Shown piece by piece: positions 21,880-34,250 of a DNA stretch of 64,000 nucleotides. The notes beneath the pieces were generated by a model. The model worked only from the letters and a program-made list of their open reading frames with translations, had not been told where the DNA came from and ran no database searches. Position 1 is the stretch's first letter. Every line of letters starts with the position of its first letter. Source of the stretch: Paguma larvata. Its lineage: Eukaryota > Chordata > Mammalia > Carnivora > Viverridae. The stretch covers positions 33,831,030 through 33,895,029 of the forward strand of contig CM057841.1 of NCBI GenBank assembly GCA_030068075.1. Direction: 5' to 3'. A program made the translations under genes and the position numbers.

Positions 21880-22890
21880 TTAGCAGCTAACATTCATAGA
21901 GTAAAATAATATAAAACATACAAATAGGCGTATGATGACAAGGAACTCTCCCTGCCTCCTCTCCCAGCCACCTGACCACCCTTCCTCAAGGCAGCCAGTG
22001 TTCTTAGGCTCTTTGATTTCCTTCCAAAGATACTTCAGGTGGGCATTCAAAATATGTGTGTGTATATACATATATTCATATGTACATGAATATATGTATA
22101 TATTTTCCCCTCTCCCTTCTCACAAATGGTGATATGCCCTAGCTAGTGATTTTTATCTTTTTGGGGGGCTTTTTAAAAATGTTTTATTTACCTTTGAGAG
22201 AGGGCACAAGCAGGGAAAGGACAGAGAGAGGGGGAGACAGAGGATCCAAAGTGGGCTCTGTGCAGACAGCAGCGACCCCAACGGGGGGCTCAAACTCACA
22301 AACCGTGAGATCGTGATTGGAGCCAAAGGCGGATGCTCAACCGACTGAGCCGCCCAGGCGCCCCTCTATCATTTTTAAAATCTAATGTAATTTGGAAATC
22401 TTTCCACATCAACTCGAAACAAAAATACCTGCTTTTTCCTTTCTAGCAGTCAGATAGTAGTGCTCTGTTATGGTTGCTCCGTAATTAATTTAACTGTTCG
22501 TGGGCATTTAGGCTGTTTCCTGTCTCTCGGTGTCCCCAACAGGGCCGTGGCGACTGTCTTTGTTCAGTCATCGTGTGCGCATATCCCCACGTAGGCGAGA
22601 TTCGCAAGGTCAAGGGGAATGTGCAGTCTGAGCTTTAATAAATACGGCAAGCGACCCTCCTTCCGCGTGGGACCGATTTTCGCTCCCAGCAGCTCTGTGC
22701 GAGGGGACCGCTCCCCCCCCCAGCACACGTGGTATCAAACTTTCCCCCGTTGGCAGACAAAGAATGAGCTTTTCCAATGTTTAAGGGTCACGTGCAGTTC
22801 CTTTTCCATAATCCGTCTATTCGTACCCGCTGTCTACTTTTCCATTGGGTGGTTGGTCTTTTTCCTGTTCGGCTGTGAAAAAAATCACTG
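21880..22890 (-). repeat. Old L1 3' end, antisense
   Basis: TATAAAACATACAAATAGGC and, beyond the SINE, TAATTAATTTAACTGTTCGTG and CTCGGTGTCCCCAACAGGGC follow the antisense L1 3' order. A SINE (22172-22364) splits it. Unusually many CpG remain. Confidence 0.55.
22172..22364 (-). mobile_element. Felid SINE, antisense
   Basis: Ends CGACTGAGCCGCCCAGGCG then CCCC. Approximate TSD around TTTTTATC and CTATCATTTTT. Confidence 0.88.
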
Positions 22891-24097
22891 TAGATATTAA
22901 AGAAACCGGCCCGTTGTCTAGAATACACGTACACCGGAAGCTGAAGTGGCCGCACAGAATGTGTCCGTGGAATGGCGGAGCCATGGCCACTGTTTAAAGC
23001 CTTGGTCTTGTTTTCTTCTATTTCACGTGGGCTGTTTCCCCTCTTTTATATAAAAAACAAAATGTGACATTTTAATTCTTTCCACACCCCCTCTCAGGAA
23101 GGGAAGTGTTGGTGGGAAAATACCTTGATAGGACTGGAGGGAGTGGGGCCTGGGTGCCCAGGGGTCAGCTAGGACCAGGACGTGGGGGAGGGGGCGGGCT
23201 CTGCACGGAATATGCGAGCTGGGTGGCAGCACTAGGGGCGGGTGCTGGATTTGCTCCTAAGAGCAGGGGGGAGAGGGAGAGGGTCTTCTACCTCTTCTTC
23301 GTGGAGGTAGGATGACTCGCGTCGGGTGACGCCCCCTTCTCCACGCGAGGTGGGCGCCGACAGCACAGATCCCCGCCCGGCTCCCCCAGCCGTCACCAGC
23401 CCACTCGGCACGAGTTTCCGTGACATGTCAGGTCCCGCGCCGGGCGCTGGGTCACAGCCGAGAACACGACAGAGTCCCACTGATGTGCCGACAGTAAAAG
23501 ACAGCAAACGATTACACGGAGCCGTGCGGTGGTTGAGAGGCGGTGACTGCAGTGAAGACAGACTAGGTAGGCGAGGGGGTAGGCACCCCGAGGGTGCAGG
23601 AAGGGTCGAGTGTGGAGACGCCAGGCATGGCCTTCTCACGAGGGGCACCTGGGACGATTGAGGGGGGCGAGGCAGGGAGCCGTGAACCGGGATGGCGTCT
23701 GGAGGAAGAAGGAACCGGCAGAGACCCTGGCAAAGAGAAAAAGGAGGAGGAGGGGAGGGAGAGAGGGAGGGAAGGAGAAAGAGGAGAAGTTTAAAGTCCT
23801 CTGTGCTCACAGTGCTTCTGGTGAGTGAATTTTTTGCATGTAATTTAACAAAAGGCAGGACCTGTAACAGGAGCCCTTCACTACAGCCTCCCATCCCCTC
23901 CCTCCCAGGGGGGCGGGGGTCGACCTGGGGGGACCCTAACCTTCTGAGGCCACAGTATTCCAGGTGACTTGGTGTCTGCCAGTTTCTCTGTATCAGGAAA
24001 GGTGTCTTACATCCAGCACTGTGATAAACATCCTGGTAGCTAGAGCTTTTCACATTCTGAATTATTTCCTTCGGCTAGGTTCTCAATGTGGACTTTT
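22891..24097. other. Intron 1, unique sequence
   Basis: CpG-bearing text (23.3-23.55 kb) and a GA-rich block (23.74-23.79 kb). Nothing recognised as gene or repeat. Confidence 0.35.
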
Positions 24098-24302
24098 TAT
24101 TTTTAGTTTATTTATTTATTTTGAGAGAGAGCAAGTGGACAGTAGGGAGGGGCAGAGAGAGGAAGAGAGAGAATCAGAAGCGGACTCTGAGCACTGTCAG
24201 CGTGGAGCCCGATCTGGGATTCGATCCCAAGAACTGCGCGATCATGACCTGAGCGGAAATCAAGAGTCCGCCGCTTAACTGACCGAGCCACTCAGGCGCC
24301 CC
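24098..24302 (-). mobile_element. Felid SINE, antisense
   Basis: TTTATTTATTTTGAGAGAGA then the body, ending CGAGCCACTCAGGCGCCCCT. It abuts the 3' end of the large L1. Confidence 0.88.
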
Positions 24303-24999
24303 TCGGAGCGGACTCCTAAAGGAATATATGGACTTTATTAAGTTAAGATACACATAACATAAAATTTACCGTCTTAACCATTTTAACCAGTTAAAATATT
24401 CAGTGGTATTAGGTCCATTGACACTGTTGTGCAGTCTTCACCCCCACCCATTCCCAGAACTCTTCAGTTTGTAAAACCAAAACTCTGTGCCCATTGCCGA
24501 GGAACTCCCCGGCACCCTATGGATTTGATACTCTCTGTACCTCATACAAGTGCGATCAAACAGTATTTGTCTTGTGACTGGCTTATTTCACCTAGCATAA
24601 TATCCTCAAGGGTTAGCCCTATTGTATATTGCAGGATCTCCTTCGTTTTGAAAGCTGAATCATATTCCGCTGTATGCATATACCACATTTTGCTTGTCCA
24701 TTCCTCCTTGATGGACACTCGGGTTGCTTCCATGTCTTAGCTGTTGCCAGTAATGCTGCTGTGAGCATGGGTGTACAAATACCTCTTTGAGACTCTGCTT
24801 TCAGTTCTTCTGGGTTACGCTCAGAAGTAGAATTGCTGAGTCATATGGTCATTCTATTTTTAATTGTTTTGCGGAATCACCATCCTGTTTTCCGCAGCAG
24901 CTGGACCGTCTTACAGGTCCCCCAGCAGTGCTCAGACATTCCAATTTCTCTACATCTTCGCCAGCACTTGCTGTTTTCAGTTTTGTTTTGTTTTTTTTT

Positions 25000-25217
25000 A
25001 TTTTTATTTTTTTTAATGTTTATTTATTTTTGAGACAGAGAGAGACAGAGCATGAGTAGGGGAGGGGCAGAGAGAGAGGGAGACACAGAATCAGAAGCAG
25101 GCTCCAGGCTCTGAGCTGTCAGCACAGAGCCCGACTCGGGGCTCGAACTCACAGACCGCAAGATCATGACCTGAGCCGAAGTCGGACGCTCAACCGACTG
25201 AGCCACCCAGGCGTCCC
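25000..25217 (-). mobile_element. Felid SINE in L1, antisense
   Basis: Ends CTGAGCCACCCAGGCGTCCC. TTTTGTTTTG on the left and TTGTTTTTTG on the right suggest the TSD. Confidence 0.9.
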
Positions 25218-25889
25218 TTGTTTTTTGATATTAACCATCCTAATGGGTGCGAGGTGGTATCCGTCTCACTGTAGTTTTGATTTCGCTTTTCCCTTATGGC
25301 GCTTACTAGCCATTCATAGACCTTCTTTGGAGAAATGTGTCTTCAGGTCCTTCGTCCATTTTTGAACTGAGTTGTTTGTCTTTTTGTTGTTCAATTCGAG
25401 GCATTTAGTTTTGTTGATTTTTAGGCCTTCTCTATATATTCTAAGTTCCTTGCCAAATATGTTTTTCAAATAGTTTCTCCCATTCTGTGGGTTGCCCTCT
25501 TACTCTGTGGATACTGTCTATTGAAGCACAGAAGTTTTCAAATTTTCATGGAGTCCAAAAGTAAAATTTTGTCACGTCTAAGATATATATTCGGTTACCT
25601 GCGCCTTTGGGATCATACCCAAGAAATCATTGCCAAATCCATTGCGGTTCAGTTTTTGTACTATGTTTTCTTCTAAGAGGCCCTGAGGCATTTTGAGTTA
25701 ATTTTGTATGTGGCGTCAAGTAAGGGTCCAGCTTCATCCTTTTGCGTTTAGATGTCCGGTTTCTCCAGCATCGTTTATTGAAGATTGTCCTGTCCCCATT
25801 GAATGGTCTTGACACCTTTGTAAAAAATTATTTGGCCATATATGCAAAGGTTTATTTCTGGACCTTCTATTCTATTCCATTAGTCTATA

Positions 25890-26447
25890 CAGTTTACCCT
25901 CGAACAATGTGGGGGTTAGGGGTGCCGACCTCCGCGCAGTCAAAATTCCATGTATAACTTTTTGACTCTCCAAATACTTACCTACTGATCACAAACTGTT
26001 GCCAGAAGTTTTACCAATAGCATAAACACATATTTTGTATGTTTTATGTATTCTATACCATATTTTTTAAATTTTTTGTATTAATGTTTATTTATTTTTG
26101 AGAGAGAGAGAGAGAAAGACAGAATGCAAGCCGGGAAGGTGTAGAGAGGGAGACACCAAATCCTAAGCACGCTCCAGGCTCTGAGCTGTCAGCACAGAGC
26201 CCGACGCAGGGCTTGAAATCACGAACTATGAGATCATGAACTGGGCCAAAATCAGACGCTTAACCGACTGAGCCACCCAGGCTCCCCTCTATGCCGTATT
26301 TTTATAATAAAGTAAGCTAGAGACAAAAATGTTAAGAAAATCATGAGGAAGAGAAAATAATACTTACAGTACTGTACTGTATAAAAAAAAAATTCCTGTA
26401 GAAATGGACTCACGTAGTTCAAACCCATCTTATTCAAGAGTCAACTG
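25890..26447. mobile_element. Tigger/TcMar-type DNA transposon with TA target duplication
   Basis: Terminal inverted repeats: left CAGTTTACCCTCGAACAATG, right (complemented) CAGTTGACTCTTGAATAAGA. It is bounded by TA at 25888-25889 and 26448-26449, the mariner/Tigger target. Without the internal SINE it is about 320 bp, too short for a transposase, so it is a non-autonomous (MITE-like) copy. L1 sequence resumes on both sides. Confidence 0.88.
26068..26287 (-). mobile_element. Felid SINE inside the Tigger element, antisense
   Basis: TSD TCTATACCATATTTTT (26052-26067) and TCTATGCCGTATTTTT (26288-26303), two differences. Confidence 0.93.
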
Positions 26448-27005
26448 TACATCTGTTTTTATGTCAATTCCGTGCTGTTTTAATTTAGCTCGTAGCAAGT
26501 TTTAAAATCAGAAATTATGAGTCCTTCTTTTTCAGGACTTTTTTTTGGCTATTTGGGGTCCCTTGAGATCCCATATGAGATTCCATTTTAAGATGGGTTT
26601 TTCCATTTCTCAAAACACATCACTGGGATTCTGATGGGAATTTCATTGGATCTGTAGATCGCTTTGGATAATATTGACGTTTTAACCTTCCGAAGTCTTC
26701 CATCCCATGAACCTATAATGCGTTTCCATTTATTTATGCTTTTAATTTCTTTCGGTAATGTTTCGTACTTTTCATTGTACACGGTTTTCACCTCATACAT
26801 TAATTTTAAAGTATTTTATTATTTTTGATGCAATTGGACATGGGATCATTTTTGTAACTTCCTTTTCAGATTCTACATCGTTTGTGTATAGAAATGCAAC
26901 TGACTTCTGTGTGTTGACTTTATATCCCGCGACTTTGCCAAATCCGTGTGTCAGTTCTAACGGTTTTTCCGTGCAGCCTGGGATTTTCTACCTATAAGAA
27001 TATTG

Positions 27006-27230
27006 TAGGGGCGCCTGGGGGGCTCAGTCGGTTGGGCGTCCAACTTCGGCTCAGGTCATGATCTTGCAGTTTGTGAGTTCAAGCCCTGTGTCGGGCTCTG
27101 TGCTGACAGCTCAGAGCCTGGAGCCTCCTTCAGATTCTGTGTCTCCCCATCTCTCTGCCCCTCCCCTGCTCATGTTCTGTCTCTCTCTGTCTCTCAATAA
27201 TAAATTAAAATGTTAAAAAAATTTAAAAAA
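27006..27230 (+). mobile_element. Felid SINE in L1, sense
   Basis: Exact TSD AAGAATATTG at 26996-27005 and 27231-27240. Head GGGGCGCCTGGGGGGCTCAG. Confidence 0.93.
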
Positions 27231-27509
27231 AAGAATATTGGATGTCATCTGCACACAGGTCATTTCACTTCTTCCTTTCTGATTTAGATGCATTGTATTT
27301 CTTTTTCTAACCTAATTTCACTGGCTAAAAATTCCACTACTATATTGAATAGAAGTGGGGAAAACAGATACCCTCGTCTCGTTCCTTATTTTGGAGGAAG
27401 AACTTTCAATCTCCCGCCACTGAATATGATGTTTCCTGTGAGTTTCACATTCGTGGCTTTTATGACGTGGAGGTAGTTTCCTTCTATTCTGGTTTGTTGA
27501 GCTTTAAAT

Positions 27510-27744
27510 TTTTTTTAATGGTTATTTTTGAGAGAGAGAGAGAGAGAGAGAGAGAAACAGAGTGTGAGCAAGGGAGGAGCAGAGAGAGAGAGAGAGAGAG
27601 AGAGGGAGATGCAGAATCCGAAGCAGGCTCCAGGCTCCAAGCTATCAGCACAGAGCCCAACGTGGGGCTCGAACCCACCAATCGTGAGATCATGACCTGA
27701 GCTGAAGTCAGATGCTTAACTGACTGAGCCACCCAAGGCGCCCC
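27510..27744 (-). mobile_element. Felid SINE in L1, antisense, GA-expanded
   Basis: Two (GA)n blocks (27530-27556 and 27580-27604). Head ends AGCCACCCAAGGCGCCCC. TSD around GTTTGTTGA and GTTTGTCGA. Confidence 0.9.
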
Positions 27745-28826
27745 TTTAGTTTGTCGAATTAAAAAAAATAATGAAACTGTGTTAAATTTTGTCAAATGTG
27801 TCTTCTGCATCAATCAAGATGATTATGTGGGTTTTTCTTCCTTTTGTTGATGTGTACTCCATTGATCACTTTTCATGTGTTAAACCATCCTTGCATTCCA
27901 GGAATGAATCCCACTTGGGTCATGGTGTATGATCCTTTTAATAGGCTTTGCATTTGGCTTGCTAGTACTTTGAGTATTTTCACACTAATGTTTATAAGGA
28001 ATATTAGTCTATAGATTTCTTATAGTGTCTGTATCCTGGCTTTGGTATCAGGGTTATGCTGACCTCATAAGTAAGTTAGGAAGTGTAACCTCCTCTTCAA
28101 TTTTTGGAAAAGTTTGGGAAGAATTGGTATTAGTTCTTTAAAGGAGTGATAGGATTCACCAGTGAAACCAACAGGTCTAGGGCTTTTCTTTGTTGGGAGA
28201 TGTTGGATTACTGATTTAATCTCCTTATTAGGAGATTTCAGGTCTGTTCAGATTTTCTGTTATTTATGAGTTAGTCGTGGTAGGTTGTGTGTTTCTAGAA
28301 ATTTCTCCATTTTATCTAGGTTTCCCAATTTGTTGAAATACAATTGTTCATAGTACTCTCTTATAATCCTTCATATTTCTGTAGAATTGGTAGTAATACT
28401 ACCACTTTCAGTTATGATTTTAGTAAGTGGAATCTTCTCTCTTTTTTCTTAATCTTTCTAAAAGTTTGTCAATGTTGTTGATCTTTTTAAGAGCCAACTT
28501 TGGTTTTATTAATTTTTTTCTATTGTTTCTCTGTTCTCTCTTTCCTATACTTCTGCTCTAATATTTATTATTTCCTTTTTTCTGCTGGTTTTGGTTTTAA
28601 TTTGCTCTTCTTTTTCTAGTTCCTTAAATTGTAAGGTTAATCTGTTGATATGAGACCTTCTTGTATTTTAATGTAAGCATTCATTTGCAACTATAATTTA
28701 GCACTGCCTTCATGTGTCCCACACGTTTTGGTAGGTTACGTTTTTTATTTCATTTATTTCTAAGTATTTTCTAATCTCTTTCGTAATTTCTTATTCGCTC
28801 CATTGGTTGTTTAAGTGTGCGGTTTA

Positions 28827-28950
28827 GGGGCGCTTGGGTGGTTCAGTCGGTTGAGCGTCCAAGTGTGGAAACCGCCTGGGATTCTTTCTCTCTACCCCTC
28901 CCCTCCTCCCTCCTGCTTTCACTCTTTCTCAAAATAAATAAATTTACAAA
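28827..28950 (+). mobile_element. Internally deleted SINE in L1, sense
   Basis: Head GGGGCGCTTGGGTGGTTCAG is followed directly by the CT-rich tail; about 90 bp of body is missing. TSD-like TGTGCGGTTTA and TGCATGGTTTA. Confidence 0.85.
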
Positions 28951-29076
28951 ATGCATGGTTTAATTTTGACAGTACTGTGGATTTTCCAGTTTTCTTTGTT
29001 ATTGATTTCTCTTTCCATCTCATGGTCAGAGAAGATACTTTGTGTGATATCTATCTTTTAAAATCTATTGAGACTT

Positions 29077-29214
29077 GGGGCGCCTAGGTAACTCAGTCAG
29101 CTTAAGTGTCTGATCCCTGGTTTCAGCTCCAGTCCTGATCTCACGGTTCATGAGATCAAACCTCACCTTGGGCTCCACTCTGACAGCTCAGAACCTACTT
29201 GGGATTCTCTCTCC

Positions 29215-29255
<41 letters not shown>

Positions 29256-29329
29256 TCACTCACTCCCTCTACCCCTCTCCTGCTCACACACCCACACGCT
29301 CTCTCTCAAAATAAATAAACTTTAAAAAC
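29077..29329 (+). mobile_element. SINE in L1, sense, with CT expansion
   Basis: TSD AAAATCTATTGAGACTT (29060-29076) and AAAATCTACCGAGGCTT (29330-29346). A (CT)n tract at about 29206-29249 lengthens it. Confidence 0.92.
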
Positions 29330-31307
29330 AAAATCTACCGAGGCTTAATGTGTGACCTAAAATATGGTCTAACCTGGGAAATGTTGCAAGTGCGCTTGAG
29401 AAGAACGTGTATGCTGTTGTTGGGCCAAGTGTCCTGTATGTGTCTGTCTAGTTGGTTTATTGTATTGCTCAAGTCCTCTGGTCCTTATTTCTCTTCTTCT
29501 GGTTGTTCTCTCCATTATTGCGAGTTGGGCATTGCCATCTCCAACTATTATTGTAAGAGTCTATTTCTCCATTTCGGTGATCTGTCATTACGTATGTAAA
29601 TGTTTACAATTGTTATATCTCCTTACTGTGTTGAAACTTTCATTATTACGTAATGTCCTTCTTTGTCTCTTGTAACTTTTTTTGATTTAAAGTCTATTTT
29701 CTGTGATGTTAATATAGCCATTCCTACTCTCTTTTGGTTATTATTTGTATAGAATATCTTTTTCCATTCTTTTACTTTCAATCTGCTTTTGTCTTTGTAT
29801 CTCAAGTGAGTCTCTTATAGACAGCATATAATTGAATCATGTGTTTTTATCCATTCTCCCAATCTCTGTCTTTTGATTAGAGAGTTAATCCATTTACATT
29901 TAGCATGATTACTGGCAAGGAGGGACTTCTGTCATTGTACTATTTGTTTTTTATATGCTTCCTCCCTTCTTGCATTCTGTCTTCTTTTGTATTTAGTTAA
30001 TTTTTTATAGTGAAATATTTAAATTTTTTCTTAATTTCCTTTTGCCTATATTCTATAGCTTTATTCTTTGTGGTTACCATGAGAACGACGTCTAACATCC
30101 TGAAGTTACAACATTCTAATTTGAGTTTATAGTAGCTTAACTTCAGTAACATACAGAAATTCTGCTTCTTTACAGCTCTGCCCCTTCTGCTTTTAGTTGT
30201 TGATGTCACAAAATTACATCCTTATACATTGTGTACCCCAAAACATAAACTAATACATCCTTTAAATGTGTTAGTTTCCTAAATTATGTAGAAAACAGGA
30301 TTTCGAGTTTCCAACCAAAATTACAATGATGCTAGCTTTTACACTAATATCTGTTCTCCTCTAAGTGTATTGGGCTCTTCAATCCTGTAGAAAGCAAAAA
30401 GTACAGTTATAAACCATCATTACAATACTAGATTTTATGATTGCCTATGTATTTACCTTTATTTCTCCATATAGCTTCAGAGTACTGAGTAGTGTCTGCA
30501 GGACTTCCTTGAGGCTTTCTTGGAAGGCAGGGCTAGTCGTCAGGAGCCCTCAGCTTTTGTTTATCTGGGAATGTCGTGATTTCTCCCTCACTTCCGAAGG
30601 ACAGTTTTGCCAGGTGCAAGGCTTTTCGTTAATAGGGTTTTTTTTTCTTTTATCTCTTTGAATATATCTGCCCACTGTCTTCTAGCCTCCAAAGTTTCTG
30701 ATGAGAAATCTACACATAATTTTATTGAGAATCCTTGTATGTGATAGTTTGCCCCTCTCTTGCAGCTTTCAAGATTCACTCTTTGCTTTTGGCTTTCGCA
30801 AGTATGCTTATCATGTGTTTTGGTTGGATTCCTTTGAGTTCACCTTACCTGGAGTTTGTTGAGCTTCTTGAATGTCTATATTCACGTCTCTCATCCAGTT
30901 AGGGAAGTGTTTCGCCATTGTTTCTTCAAATGTCCTCTCTGCCCCTTTTATTTCCCCTCTTCACCTCTGAGACTCCCACAAGGTACATGCTGGTCCACTT
31001 CGTGATGTGCAGGTCCCTTAGCCTCTGTTTGCTTTTTTTTCAATATTTTTCCTTTTTGCCCATTAGCTTCAATAGTTTCCATCGCCTTGTCTTTAAGTTC
31101 ACTGATTCTTCTGCCTGCTCAGGTCTGCCTTTGAATCCCGCCAGCGAATTTTCCATTTCAGTAATTGTACTTGTCAGTTTCAGAATTTCTTTTTGGTTTC
31201 TTTTTAAGTTAATCTCTTTATTGACTTTTTCCATTTTGTTCACATATCGCTTTCTTGACTCTCTGCACATATTTCTTTAGTTCTTTGAGCGTTTAAGACA
31301 ACGTTTT

Positions 31308-31412
31308 AAAGATTTTGTTTTTAAGCAATCTCCACACCCAGTGTGAGGCTGGGACCCACAACCCCAAAGTCAAGAGTCATGTGTTCCACTGACTGAGCCA
31401 GCCAGGCTCCCT
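31308..31412 (-). mobile_element. Short old SINE in L1, antisense
   Basis: AAGCAATCTCCACACCCAGT ... CTGAGCCAGCCAGGCTCCC. Flanks TTTAAGACAACGTTTTAAAG and TTTAAGACCATTATTTTAAA form a long imperfect TSD. Confidence 0.8.
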
Positions 31413-33066
31413 TTAAGACCATTATTTTAAAGTCATTGTTTGATATATCTGCCATGAAGACTTTCTCAGGGAGATTCTGTTGGTTTATTTTCCCCTTTGG
31501 ATGAGTCATACTTTTCCATTTCTTCATATGCTTTGTGATTTTCTCGGTTGAACTCTGGACATTTGAATATGATAATGTGGTAACTCCGGAAATCAGATTC
31601 TCTCCTTTCCCCAGAGTCTGCGGGGGGGTTTTTGTTACTGTTTTTTTGTTGTTGGTTTTGGTTTTTTAGTGTCGTGGGCTGTCTCTGTGCAGAGGATCAG
31701 TCTGAGGTGTAAACCTAACGTCTTCTTGTGTTTTTGCTAAGGTTTCCGTAGGCATATGCGGTCACTCTCTAGTTTTCTCCTCGTGTGCAGATTCTGTGTC
31801 CTAGTCTTTAATGTCTAGCTCCAGAAAGGGGAGAAGGGAAAAATAATGGTGGGAACAAAGGGGTCTAGCCCTTTAAATCTCCTGACAGCTTAACTGGAGG
31901 GAGAGGATCTTGCAACAAGGAGGGGAGTTGTAACCACGACTACCTGCCTTTTTTTTTTTTTTTTTCTTTTCTGCACCTCTGTGATCAGAAGCAGTAATCA
32001 GCAATCGGAGCACCAATCTCCAATATTTGGAGGACAGGGTCCTTCTTACTCACCCCGATTCTTGCAAGCCGTGTGCAGGCTGCTTCCGGAACATATGCAC
32101 AGCTGTCTGGCACGTGACCAGGTTTGGGGGATGCAGAGCTGCTGCTGGGCTTAGAGCTGGAATTGCCCAAACTTAACCACAATTTACCACCCAAGCCTTC
32201 CCCTGGAAGCGGCAGGTCTTCAAAGACTTTGGAGTCCCGAAACAATTCCATCAGACAGATTGTGCCCGTGCAAGTGTTGTCTCGGTGGAGAAGGAGAGTC
32301 CTGGTGCTGCCTACTCTGCCATCTTCCAGAATCCTCTCCTTGAGCTTTATTTTTAAAGCGTTTGTTTCTAAATTTCTCCCCTAAAATACTGCGCAGTTGC
32401 AGAGGCCGCAGGCAGCTGGCAAATGGCATGATGCCCCAACACCCACCTCCTTGGCGTAAGGCTAGAGCCCGTGCCGTCCCCAGATCCCCGTCAGTCCCTC
32501 GCCTCGGTGGTTCTTTCTGCCCCTCAAAACAGAGGCAGCATCCAAACCCCGGGAGCTGGTACTCTGAGGCGTTTGGTCTTGTGGCATCTTGCTGTAAAGA
32601 GAAATAATTTGCTGACTTACGTGTCTTCCTGGTAGTCTTTTCCCTGAGCTCTTAAGGGCGTCCTGTGCGTTTCTGGGCCTCAGCATCCTCTTCTGGAAAT
32701 GGGCAGTCTGTGTTTCCCAGGAGAGAGACATATCCAGGAGGAGTCGACAAGACAATCTTAGGAAGTGTGCGGTCAGGGCCCTCGCCCAAACTGAATCATA
32801 AAGCGAGAACATTTCTTTTCAGTTCTCATGAATCCTTCCTGATTAGTCAAGGAGAAAGTCTCCGTTGGTGCTGAGTTAGGGCTTCTCACACTGCTGGTCT
32901 CTTTTCAGCCACGGAGTCCGGGCTCCAGGTCAGAGCCCTGGGCAGGCGGTAACTCTTTTTCTGGTTCAACAGCACCGTTTTATTTTGGGGTTTTTGTTTT
33001 TTGGGTTTTTTTTTTTTGAGGGTTACCTTCTGTTCATGGTGAGCAATACTTTAGAAATAAAGTTAG

Positions 33067-33280
33067 GGGCATCTGGGTGGCTCAGCAGGCTAAGCCTCCG
33101 ACTTCAGCTCAGGTCACGATCCCACGGTTTGTGAGTTTGAGCCCCAGAGCCTGGAGCCTGATCCGGATTCTCTGTCCCCCTCTTTCTCTGCCCCTCCCCA
33201 ACTTGTGCTCACTCTCTCTATCTCTGTCCCTCTCCCCAAAAAATAAATAAATAAAACTAAAAAGAAAAAAGAAAAAAGGA
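33067..33280 (+). mobile_element. Felid SINE, sense
   Basis: Head GGGGCATCTGGGTGGCTCAG; part of the mid-body (the GTGCTGACAGCTCAGA region) is absent; ends in AAATAAATAAATAAAACTAA. GAAGTTAAATGG after the tail resembles AAAGTTAGG before the head. Confidence 0.88.
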
Positions 33281-33604
33281 AGTTAAATGGGAGACGATTT
33301 TTAGAAAAATTTTAAAGAAATGACGTTCTTCTGATTCTCAGATCAGGCAAAAGTGTCTGCCAGTACGGGTAAAAAGTCCCTCCCTAGTGGGTGAGGTCGC
33401 GAGCTATAAACCGTAAGTTTTATTTCCGCAATGTTTAGGACTTCTTAAATGACCGATTATATTTTGTAAGCAGAAAAATAATAAAGATCTATGGGAATGG
33501 GGATTTCCTTTGGAGAGAAGACATTTGTTGGAGGTCGCGTGGTGCTTCAACTAGCCCAAAGTGTCTGGATTCAGCACAGGCCGTATTTTATCCATTTCTT
33601 TAAA

Positions 33605-34250
33605 AATGGTTTCCTTCTCCACTGAGGTGTAATTAACATTATGACATTATATTAGTTTCAGGTGGGCAACATAATGATTCAGTATTTATATATATTGCAA
33701 AATGATGTCCCCAGTAAGGGACATCCATCACCACACATAGTTACAAAAAAAATTTTTTTCTTGCGGCACCTGGGTGGCTCCGTTGGTTGAGCACCCAACT
33801 TCGGCTCAGGCAATGATCTTGTAGTCTGTGGGTTCGAGCCTCACGTCGGGCTCTGTGCTGACGGCTCGGAGCCTGGAGCCTGCTTCCGATTCTGTGTCTC
33901 CTTCTTTCTCTGCCCTTCTCCCGCGTGTGCTCTGTCTCTCAAACATAAATAAATACTAAAAAAATAAAATAAAAAAAAATTTTTTTCTTGTGTTGAGGAC
34001 TTTTAAGATCTATCTCTTAACGATTTTCAAATATGCAATAGAATGTTATTAACTACAGTCATCGTGCTGTGTATTATGTCCTCGTGATGTATTTGTTTTC
34101 TAACTGGAAGGCGGTACCTTTGATCCCCTTCACCCACTCCGCCCACCCCCACCAGCACTCCTTGGCAACTGATCTGTTCTCTGTATCTTTTGGCTAGTTT
34201 GTTTTTTTTTTTTAATTCCACGTGTGAATGAGATTCTACGGTATTTCCCC
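33605..34250 (-). repeat. L1 3' UTR fragment, antisense
   Basis: GAGGTGTAATTAACATTATG, GCAAAATGATGTCCCCAGTA and CAATAGAATGTTATTAACTA are typical antisense L1M 3' UTR. Split by a SINE. Confidence 0.75.
33764..33970 (+). mobile_element. Felid SINE in L1 3' UTR, sense
   Basis: TSD AAAAAAAATTTTTTTCTTG on both sides (ends 33763 and 33990). Confidence 0.93.

Larger units (their letters stand above)
24310..32340 (-). mobile_element. Old near-full-length L1 (L1M type), antisense, heavily nested
   Basis: The minus strand runs from a 3' UTR (24.31 kb; ACATAACATAAAATTTACCG) through ORF2 remnants (EYDSAFKTKEILQY; NEIPIRIPVMCFEKWK at 26.6 kb; antisense endonuclease region at about 29.4 kb) to ORF1/5' UTR-like sequence ending near CTGCCATCTTCCAGAATC at 32.3 kb. 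Decayed and non-functional. Seven SINEs and one Tigger transposon interrupt it, and their flanks join the L1 cleanly. Confidence 0.8.

Noticed and set aside
23232..24053. 273-codon open frame on the minus strand
   Set aside because: Low-complexity leucine/proline/serine composition from a GA-rich plus strand, no domain or splice context.
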